A stretch of 14,171 nt of DNA. Source: Chrysochromulina parva (taxonomy: Eukaryota; Haptophyta; Prymnesiales; Chrysochromulinaceae). This document shows, piece by piece, positions 6,354 to 13,985 of the stretch. The DNA lies in contig PJAB01001480.1 in NCBI GenBank assembly GCA_002887195.1, positions 1-14,171 of the forward strand. Direction: 5' to 3'. The notes under the pieces are model-generated. The model was not told where the DNA came from, ran no database searches, and saw only the letters and a program-made list of their open reading frames with translations. How positions within the stretch are numbered: position 1 is the first letter of the stretch; every line of letters starts with the position of its first letter. The translations under genes and the position numbers were made by a program.

Positions 6354-9300
6354 TTAGTTGTTGCTCAGGTCGGTATCGATCAGCCCAAAGTAGATCCAGA
6401 CGGAGCACACGCCACCCGGGTAGGCGATCGCCTTGACGGCGACGACGAACTCGACGCCATCATCCTGATTCTTATGATAGGTGGTGGATCCGAGCAGATG
6501 CTTTCGGATCTTCTTCGAGTCCTCGTACGCGTAATTGAAGGCGCGCGCCTGCAGCGTCGAACCGCCGGGTAATCTCGTCTTCACCTCGCGTTCCCATGAG
6601 GAGAGCTTCTCGAGAGCTTTCTCGTCGCCCACGCGCTTCAGCTCCTGCAGCTCGAGGCGATCAGAGGCATTCAGCGGCGATCAGCGGCATTCAGAGGCGA
6701 TCAGAGGCGATCAGAGGCACTCAGATGCCATCAAGGGGCACATCACCTGCAGCTCGAGCCCCTTGATCAGGCTCTGTACGAGCTCGGGAGACTTGTTGAT
6801 CGTCGTCTTGAGCGCCGGCCCGCGCTGCAGCTTGATCTGGGTCTCGAGCTCGCCCAAGATCTGCGCCTCGAGATTACGAAGCCGATCGGGCGCGACCTTC
6901 GGTGGGAGGCGCAGCGGTGTGTAAAAGGGGACGGGCAGACCCAGATTCTGCTCCCGCTTCTCGACGAAGCACTCCCACTGCGAGTCGGACTCGGCGGGTA
7001 GGTCATACTCAAGGAGCGCCGGGTCGCACATGCGCACGAGCTCGTCGCGTTTGGAGACCCACAGCTGCCTGTGATTGAAGATGCACTCGAGCGTCGCATA
7101 CGGCAAGTCAACCTTGGGCAGCGCGAGCTCATCGTAGAGATTACGACGGCGAGCTGCGGTCGTGGCGCCGCCGCCGCCATCGCCGCCGCCGCTCGCCTCC
7201 TCCTCCTCCTCCTCCTCGTTGTCAAAGACCCCCGCACCAGGGCGGCTGTGCGCCTTCATCTCGGCAAGCTCGTCGTCATCAAAGTAGATGATCTCGCCCA
7301 AATCTCCCTCGATCTCGTCACGGTTCAGGAGCTCGTCCATCATCACGTCCATGATGTCCGCCTCGCCCGCATCCAAAAGGTACTGATCTGTCTTGTAGTT
7401 CTCGAGCGCGCCGCCGTCGCCACTCTTGCCGCCTCCCTTGCCACCGCCCGGGCCGCCACTCCTGCCACCAGCGCCGCTGCTAGGTACGATCGCTCCAGCG
7501 CCACCGTCGCCGAGGTTGATCAACTCGACCTGCTGCGGCGCAGCGCCCGTGCCCTCGCCCTTCTTCTTTTTCGTCTTTCCGCCCGCGTCGTCTGCGGCCA
7601 CCACGGCTGCAGCAGCCGCTGCACTGCCGCCCTCCGCGCCCGGGGTCGCACTCGCCTCTGCCGCGCGCGCGAGCCCAGCCCGTTTGAGTCGCTCGTCCTC
7701 ATCCAACGGCGGGTGCCAACGGTTACGAAGCACGCGCATCGTGCCGTTGGACGATTCCCACATGCACACCGAGCCGTCGTCTTGGCGTGTGAGCACCCAG
7801 ACGTGGCGCTTCTCGCCGAGGATCGCTCCCTTGGAGCGCCCGACGCACACGTACGCATCCTCCCCAAGCCCAAGGAAGAGGTTGCACATGAGGAGCGAAT
7901 GGTCTTCGTAATCGCCCTTGCGCATCTCGAGGAAGAAAGGAGGCGCCTGCCACACGTCCTTTCGCGTCTCCTTTTTGAACGTGTCCGTGTCGGCAGACCA
8001 GGTGATACAGCGCACCATGCGCGCCACCTGCATCTTCGTCTTCATCTCCGACGGCGGCTGTGTGGGCGTGAGGTACTCGCACAACAGATGAACGGACTCA
8101 TCCTGGTCCTCAGCCGATACGAGCCGCCGGATGTCCTGCGCGCGCAATCAGAGCGCAATCAGAGCGCAATCAGAGCGCAATCAGAGCGCAATCAGAGGCC
8201 ATTCAGAGTCACTCAGAGTCACTCACGCACCTGCGGGCGCATCTCGAAGCCTGGATCGTCGCGAGAGAGTTCGAGCTTCAAATGGTCGCGCAGCTGGAAC
8301 TGGATCGCGCTCGGGATGGCGCGCCAGAACGACTTGACGCGGTTGGCCCACACCTGATGAAGAGACAATCACAGTCAGCAATCACATGCAATCAGGTGCA
8401 CTCCGAGCTCCCCATACCTCGCCGAGCTCCTTGACAGTCAGCAATCACATGCAATCAGGTGCACTCCGAGCTCCCCATACCTCGCCGAGCTCCTTGACAG
8501 TCAGCAATCACATGCAATCAGGTGCACTCCGAGCTTCCCATACCTCGCCGAGCTCCTTGACAGTGCGCTCCGCGGATTCCTCGAGCACGATGTCCTGCGG
8601 CAGGTCCGGGCAGAAATAGAGCTCGAGGTCGATCGTGGATGAGATCTTATTCCCAGGCAGGACGAGCGGCATCGCCTTCGCCTTGAAGACGCGCCCCTTG
8701 TGAAATCCCGCATGCTTGCCCGTCTCGTTCTCGACCTTCGCGTGCTCTGCGGACGTGATCTTATGCAGTGGGATTTCGCACGAGCCGAGCAGGTCGTGCC
8801 CCGCGGCGTCCTGGTCGAAGACCCGCACCTGTGGGAAAGTAGAGGCGCCGCAATGAGCACGTTCATGCTGCACTCCCATGCACTCATATGTTCTCATATG
8901 CACGCATATGCACTCATATGCACTCATATGCACTCATATGCAATCACACACAATCATACGCACCGAGATAGCTGGCTTGTCCATGAGCGATTGCAACGTG
9001 AGGGTGACCAACTTGAGAGGAAAGTAAAGCGTCTGGCGCCACTCGGGCTCGAGCGAGCGCAAGATCACCTGATGAGGGAGGCAATCAGCATGCACTCAGA
9101 GGCAATCAGCATGCATTCAGGCTCGAGCGAGCGCAAGATCACCTGATGAGGGAGGCAATCAGCATGCACTCAGAGGCACTCAGAGGGACTCAGCAAGCGC
9201 AGGATCACCTTCGTCTCCTGCTGCATCCCATCCCACTCGACGACGACGAAGGGGTCAGACGCGCCGTTGGGATCCGCCGGGATCAGCTTTGAGGCCGAGT

Positions 9301-12088
9301 TGATCCGCACGGCGAGGTACGTGATGCCAGGCTTACGCTCGACGAGTATGCCTATCTGATGGTACTCTGGCGTCTTCCCTTCGAAGAGGATCTGGCCGTA
9401 GAGCCGCCCTGCCGGCACCGTCTTCTTAGGGTACTTGCCGCGCACCTGTGGGGAAGTGGAGGCGCCGCGGTGAGCACTTGCATGCCCGCCGGCACCGTCA
9501 TCTTCGGGGACTTGGCCACTCACCTTGGGCTTGGAGGTGTCTGGTTGGTCCAGCGTGAGCTCGACTTCTACCTGCCCGTACCTGATGAGGGAGGCCATCA
9601 GGGGCGTTCAGAGCGCAATCAAGCGCCCAAGCAATGGTCATCAAGCGCAATCAAGAGCTCTCCAGGTGCAATCTGGGGCGATCCACTTACTCGAGCAGCC
9701 CGCTCAGGGGCACGTCAGCTTGACCGATGAGGTCGTCCGACGAGAAAAAGTCCCAGTCATGCACCTGTGTGTGGTGTGAACGGCGCCGTGGTGAGCACGC
9801 GCATGCAGCGAGGATCCTTAACTGTGGGATTCGAAGAAGCCCCAATCAGGGGCAATCACGTACCCGGATGCGCAGCAGCTCGTTCTCGAGCTCCGATCTC
9901 GTGCCGAGATACGCCAGTGGATTGCGCGCCTCATCAAACGTCGGGTTGAGCGTGTTGGCCTGCATATCCGTGCGTACCTAATTGCAATGAGGTGACGTTG
10001 AGCGGGCATGCAATGAGGTGAGAGGGGCAATTAGGGGAGGTGGCCGGGCATGCAATGAGGTGAGAGGGGCAATTAGGGGGGCTGGCCTGCATGTGCGTGC
10101 GTACCGTCCTCCCTGGTCAGCAGGTACGCATGCAATGAGGTGATAGGGGCAATTAGGGGCAATTAGGGGCAATCACGGTGCGTACCGTCCTCCCGAAATA
10201 GCCGCCATGACGCAGAATCTTGCACCCGGGGTGCGCGGGAGGGTCGATGGAGAAGACGATGTACGGATCGGACGTGGCCGCCATGTACCTGTGGGGACAC
10301 GACGCTGTGGTGAGCACTTGCATGCAAGGCGGGTCATCAGGTGGCAATCAGCGTACTCCTTCGGATCGAAAGTGCGCTTCGCTTCTGCTTTCTTAGCCTT
10401 GTCCAGGCGCTCCTCCTCGCGAGCGTCTTGCTGCTTCCTGAGGCGTCGCAGGCGTTTCATCTCTCTTTGGAGTTGCTCCTCCTTCTGGTCCGCGTCGCGC
10501 TGCTTCTGCAGCTCCACTCGCTCCTGGAACGAGAGCTTGCCCTTCTTCTTGGCTCCGTCGCCGCCGCCACCGCCAGACTTGCCGCCTATCCCAAGGGCCG
10601 CGAGCCAGCCGCGCTTGGGCGGCTGCGACGGCGACGCACCGTCGTTCAGAGCGTCGCTCTGGGGCCCCGTGACCAGTTTCTGGTGGTCGTGCTCGCCGCC
10701 GCCGCCGCTCGTGGTTTCGTCAGAGGCGCCCGCGCCGGCGCCCGTCTCGCCCGCCGGAGCGTTTGCTGTCGCGCCCGTGCCCCCACCGTCCTCTGGTGGG
10801 GGCAAGTACCTGCCTCCGGACTGCGCGGCGCGTTGCTTGTCGATCCGCATGCGACGATTGCGTTCCTGAGGAGGTCATCAGCAAGGTCATCAGCGAGGTC
10901 ATCAGCGAGGTCATCCCCGGATCCGCATTCGGCGGCTGCGCACCTTTTGCTTGCGCTTCAGCTCGAGCCGCTGCTTGAACGCCTCGCGCGCCGCCTCGAT
11001 CTTCGCCTTCCGCTTGGACTCTAAATCCTCGCTCTTGGCCGAGCGCTTCTTCTTCTTGGGCGTATCCGCGGCGATCAGCCCGACGCCCTTCCACAGCACG
11101 AATCGTAATTGAAAGACGAAGAGCTCTTCGAAGTAGACGACAAACGAGATGCGGAAGAGAGCGCCGCCGGACTTGGCGCTACCGCTGCCGCCGCCGTCCT
11201 TCTTCTCGTCCTTCAGGACAAACTCCTGCATCACCGAGCCCTGGGCAAGCTGCAGGAGAGAGAGCTTCTCGCCGCATCGCTTCTTGCCCTTCTTCGCCGT
11301 GAAGCTCTGGAACACCTGTGGGGGGCGACGGGGGCTCGCGCCGTGGTGAGCGCATGCACGCCATCGTGGGGACCGTGCCGACGGCTCACCTCGATCTCGA
11401 TCTCCTCCATCTCGAGATCGACGTACGAGCCCATCCAGTACACGGGGACGCCGTATCCGAACTCGTTCTTGAAGTAGTGCGGCGGGTCGTTCACGTCGAT
11501 GCGCGGACAGGCGGGCGTCTTGAACTGCGCCCCTTTCTTCGTTCCGCTCTTGACGAGACCCTTGCCGGGCACCTGTGGAAAGTGGAGGCGCCGTGGTGAG
11601 CACTGGCATGCTGGCCGGCACCGTCATCTTGACGAGAGCCAAATGCCGGGCACCTCTCGCTCCGTGTAGTCGCCGCCGACCATGATGCGCAGGTAGGAGC
11701 TGAGCCTCTCCTGGGTGAGCGCCTCGAGCTTGATCGCCTTCATCCGGAACTGGAAGACGCGCTTCGTCGTGTCCGGGTTCTTCTGCAGTAGCCGCTGGTA
11801 CTTTTCACGCTTGGCTGCCAACCGCGATGACTCCTTCGCCTCTTCACGGTTGCCCTTCTCTTTCTCGATGTCATCCCTCTTCTTCTTGGCCTCGGCAAGC
11901 TCCTTGTTCTTCTGCTCCGTGGCCGCCCGCCTCTCCTCCTTCTCCTTCTCCGATTCCTTGGCGAACGGGTTGAGCTTCGTCAAGAATGATAATCGACCCT
12001 TAGGTTCCTTTTTCGGGGTGTCGCCAACGCCGCCTGCAGCGCCGTCGCCGCCACTGGCCGCCACGCCCGCATCGCCGCCATCCGCCAT
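6354..12088 (-). CDS. Multi-C2, coiled-coil, transglutaminase-like ciliary protein (CC2D2A/CEP76 superfamily)
   Basis: My 14-exon model gives 1425 aa: 12088-11654, 11572-11390, 11315-10944, 10865-10357, 10288-10186, 9977-9864, 9764-9691, 9581-9524, 9445-9209, 9068-8964, 8828-8544, 8353-8231, 8135-6747, 6644-6354; every junction keeps frame with GT-AG ends. Order: charged coiled coil (45-103); first C2-like domain (~111-270); second C2 (~267-610) apparently split by a Lys-rich, Gly-rich coiled-coil insert (~288-500), with SDPYIVF and DWDFFSSDDLIG; third C2 (~657-800) with GASDPFVVVEW and DQDAAGHDLLG; then a transglutaminase-like domain (~890-1425). The latter shows GDYEDHSLLMCNLFLGLG, HVWVLT, CIFNHRQLW and the terminal AVKAIAYPGGVCSVWIY. 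Length and layout recall CC2D2A of the ciliary transition zone; the transglutaminase-like motifs look closer to centriolar CEP76. Tyr942 stands where active relatives carry the Cys, so it is probably a non-catalytic scaffold. Confidence 0.8.
6645..6746 (-). repeat. Intron 13: 102 nt bounded by a 12-bp direct repeat
   Basis: ctgcagctcgag occurs at 6747-6758 (last bases of exon 13) and again at 6645-6656 (last bases of the intron), exactly one intron length apart. The interior is an array of cagaggcgat/cagcggcatt-type units. The duplicated end supplies the CTGCAG acceptor. Confidence 0.85.
8136..8230 (-). repeat. Intron 12: 11-bp TGATTGCGCTC array
   Basis: On the minus strand the intron has four or more tandem copies of TGATTGCGCTC, preceded by GTGACTCTGA repeats, and ends GCGCGCAG. 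Each unit contains a TCTGATT that resembles a branch-site consensus. Confidence 0.8.
8354..8543 (-). repeat. Intron 11: 63-bp tandem repeat carrying extra copies of the exon 11 end and donor
   Basis: The 63-bp unit starts at 8386, 8449 and 8512. The third copy runs into the authentic exon 11 end (8544 upward). Two further copies of the exon end GAGCTCGGCGAG followed by a GTATGGGG donor therefore sit inside the intron. Potential donors are spaced 63 nt apart at 8543, 8480 and 8417; using an inner donor would bring a TGA stop into frame. Confidence 0.85.
8829..8963 (-). repeat. Intron 10: 10-bp GCATATGAGT array plus shared 3' module
   Basis: Several 10-bp GCATATGAGT-type units fill the 5' half (plus strand actcatatgc, about 8882-8942). 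The 3' half ends with the module seen in other introns: GTGCTCATTGCGGCGCC, a pyrimidine run, then CCCACAG. Confidence 0.85.
9069..9208 (-). repeat. Intron 9: 74-bp tandem duplication with repeated exon 10 starts and acceptors
   Basis: aagatcacctgatgag occurs at 9061 and 9135, a 74-bp period. On the minus strand, GTGATCTTGCGCTCGCTCGA is the true exon 10 start (9068) and recurs after an internal CATCAG acceptor (from 9142). A third, diverged copy, GTGATCCTGCGCTTGCT, forms the intron's 5' end (9208). Confidence 0.85.
9446..9523 (-). repeat. Intron 8: member of the shared 3'-module intron family
   Basis: 78 nt. Its last ~58 nt (9446-9504) match the end of intron 1 (11573-11631) with only about five differences and one single-base gap, including GACGGTGCCGGC, GTGCTCACC and GGCGCCTCCACTT before CCACAG. 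The same GACGGTGCCGGC also occurs in exon 9 downstream. Confidence 0.85.
9978..10185 (-). repeat. Intron 5: compound 208-nt intron with an embedded exon5/exon6 junction copy
   Basis: Plus strand 10084-10114 combines a near copy of the exon 6 start (ggcctgcat..cgtgcgtac) with the exon 5 end (cgtcctccc). Around it are 42-bp-period units starting gggcatgcaatgaggtg (10004, 10046, and a related copy near 10124) and many caattagggg motifs. It looks like two intron units flanking a relic junction. Confidence 0.8.
11573..11653 (-). repeat. Intron 1: copied exon 2 start plus shared 3' module
   Basis: 81 nt. The intron begins GTGCCCGGCA and, a few bases on, TCTCGTCAAGA. Exon 2 begins with the same two blocks in the same order, offset by one or two bases. 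The remaining ~58 nt are the module shared with intron 8. Confidence 0.85.
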
Positions 12089-12426
12089 CGCTGACTCGCT
12101 TTTCCGAGGACTACTTTTCGCACTGCTCGCGCCGCAGCCCGCGAAGGAGAACGAGAAGGTGCGCCATCTTTGCCCCACGCTTAGAAAGGCAACGCGCTGC
12201 AATGAGCATTCACGTTCACAGGCAGCTGGGGCTGGTTGCCCACTGTGCACAAAACATGCCACACGTACAATAGTAAGCCACATCGGGACAAGACACCCAT
12301 GAAGACCGACCGGCGCTTCACCGGACGTTCCACCCGTGACCCGACCTACATACAGACCTTTCGATCTGCGGTTCTTCCTCCCTCATCGAACTCTCTGTCC
12401 GTACCAGATCCGTGCTGCGCCGTGTG
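12089..12426. other. Intergenic region between the EF-hand gene stop and the ciliary gene start
   Basis: Both flanking genes read on the minus strand, so these 338 nt must hold the 3' UTR of the EF-hand gene and the promoter and 5' UTR of the C2/transglutaminase-like gene. The frame upstream of the chosen start codon (12088) is open to 12283, but its residues do not resemble the protein. I saw no clear TATA box or RNA gene. Confidence 0.5.
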
Positions 12427-13800
12427 CTACACGCGGCCAACACCAACTCCACCCGCCGTTGGCATGAGGAACGTACCCCATGGCAGCTTGTTCAGCTTCA
12501 CGTCCTCGGGCCGGCGCATGATGGCAAGGGATGGCCTCCTCCGCAACCCAGAAGTGGGCGACACGGGCGGCTCCTTGAAAAAAACGGAGAGCCGCTGCTG
12601 CTCGAGCCGCTGCCGTCGTTCTGCGGCGGCCTTGAGAATGTCAGCGAAAGCGTCGACCAGAGTTGGTGATCCGCAGACCAGTTTGATGAATTCATCCATG
12701 TCGAGGGTCCCGCTCCCATCGGTGTCGGCCGCGGCGAACAGTGCACGCGCGTGGGCCTCGTCGAGCTTTGTCTCGGCGACGGCGTAGAGAAACTCCTCTA
12801 CGTCGATCTCTCCACTAGCGTCCAGATCTGCCGAGCGAAAACACGTGAGTATCGAACTGCCGTGCTGCGACTTAATGCTGGCCGCCCACTTGCCGCGCAT
12901 CAAATCGGCAATCTGGGGTCCCACAACCGCTAACATGGCAGCCAACTGCGGCGCAGTCGTTCGGAAGTAGAGTTTGAGAACCAAGGCGAACGCTTTTCGG
13001 ATTTCCTCGGGCGACTCCCACGAAGTTGGCTGGCCGAGGCCTGGAAAGTGCTGGATGATGTTGCTGCTTCTAGGATCGACGCGCCCCTCCCGGATAGCGT
13101 TCGGCCGCGTTGCGGCGAAGGCGCCGAAGAGCTGCTTCACGTCGTACTGCAGGTGCATTGGGATGTCCTGAAGGGCGTCTGGGCCTTGCGCGGCTGTCCG
13201 CAGCGACTTGGTCGGCGCAACTCCTGAGCCCGAGCGACGCGTCTGCGTACCCTTCTGCTCCTGCTTCTTCTCGTCTGCAGGCGGTTGCTCTTCCTCGTCA
13301 AACAAGGATTTCACCTCGAAAATGGCTTTGGACTGCACGGCCAGGTTTGTGAAGCCCTCGTCCGACCAAGACGGAGCGATTAGGTGTGGCTGACTTGTGG
13401 CGCTCACGGCCGGCAGCAGGCGCACCGGCGCATCTTTTTGGGATTGCTTACCCTTCATTGGTGATTTGATAATTTCAATCGCGTTGCTGAGTCGAAATGC
13501 CCCACGGCCCTTCAGTGGTGATTTGATCAGCTCGATTGCGCTGCTGCTGCGTGCGATGACATTGTCGAGCAGCTTTCCGAGTGGCCGCCGCTGCTGGCCC
13601 TGCGCGGCGCGGCGTCTGAGGAAAGCAGTTGGTGACATGAATCCACTGCTTGAGCGGCGCAGCTCGCGCTCAAATTCGTTGTGGTCGATCGACATCGAGG
13701 CGTCTTGTCGGGGCAGAGGGCGGTCGGTCGCGCGCACGGCAGGAGGCGTCGCCCCCAAAACGTGCCTGGAGAGATGAAAAGGCGAGCTCCGACCATCCAT
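12427..13800 (-). CDS. EF-hand calcium-binding protein with duplicated AIExIKSPxKG motif
   Basis: Single exon, 457 aa from the ATG at 13800, which has a favourable AAAATGG context and follows a drop in GC content; the open frame extends upstream to 14118 but overlaps a divergent gene. ATG 13695 (MSIDHNEFE) is an alternative start. Near the C-terminus are two canonical EF-hand loops, DLDASGEIDVEE (325-336) and DTDGSGTLDMDE (359-370), each with acidic residues at positions 1, 3 and 12, followed by a helix rich in Arg/Glu/Gln. Before them (~220-320) is an uncharacterised, mostly helical region (DVKQLFGAF; AFALVLKLYF). The N-terminal third is basic and Ser/Pro-rich, with a repeated element AIELIKSPLKG (88-98) and AIEIIKSPMKG (107-117). 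It probably senses calcium; target and location are unknown, and I do not recognise the family beyond the EF hands. Confidence 0.75.
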   Translation of the reverse strand: MDGRSSPFHLSRHVLGATPPAVRATDRPLPRQDASMSIDHNEFERELRRSSSGFMSPTAFLRRRAAQGQQRRPLGKLLDNVIARSSSAIELIKSPLKGRGAFRLSNAIEIIKSPMKGKQSQKDAPVRLLPAVSATSQPHLIAPSWSDEGFTNLAVQSKAIFEVKSLFDEEEQPPADEKKQEQKGTQTRRSGSGVAPTKSLRTAAQGPDALQDIPMHLQYDVKQLFGAFAATRPNAIREGRVDPRSSNIIQHFPGLGQPTSWESPEEIRKAFALVLKLYFRTTAPQLAAMLAVVGPQIADLMRGKWAASIKSQHGSSILTCFRSADLDASGEIDVEEFLYAVAETKLDEAHARALFAAADTDGSGTLDMDEFIKLVCGSPTLVDAFADILKAAAERRQRLEQQRLSVFFKEPPVSPTSGLRRRPSLAIMRRPEDVKLNKLPWGTFLMPTAGGVGVGRV

Positions 13801-13985
13801 TTTAAGACCGCGTTTGGTGTGCTCGTCGTGTGAGTATACAACGCACCAGACGGGTTTAGTTGAGGGTCGAGGATCGAGACTCCTAATGTCACACTCGCTT
13901 TCGTTCTGTTCGTCCTTGAAAATAGCGAGCATCCCTGCGAGAGGAGAGGAGAGTCCGCCGCTGGTGCAGGGACGGCAGCGTAAAG
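13801..13985. promoter_or_regulatory. Short divergent promoter region
   Basis: Only 185 nt separate the two divergent start codons (13800 minus, 13986 plus). The half nearer the EF-hand gene (13801-13920) is AT-richer than the coding DNA and contains gtatac near 13833. No defined core element was recognised. A bidirectional promoter is inferred from the spacing. Confidence 0.4.

Noticed and set aside
7071..8357. 428-codon plus-strand open frame
   Set aside because: Antisense to exons 12-13 of the ciliary gene, which shows recognisable domain motifs; the plus-strand translation is Arg/Ala/Leu-rich GC shadow.
8386..8574. CRISPR-like array of 63-bp repeats
   Set aside because: No unique spacers; the repeats are head-to-tail copies of an exon-intron junction inside a eukaryotic intron.
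10207..10869. Plus-strand Ser/Phe/Pro-rich frame
   Set aside because: Antisense to exon 4, whose Lys/Glu coiled coil splices cleanly into the second C2 domain.
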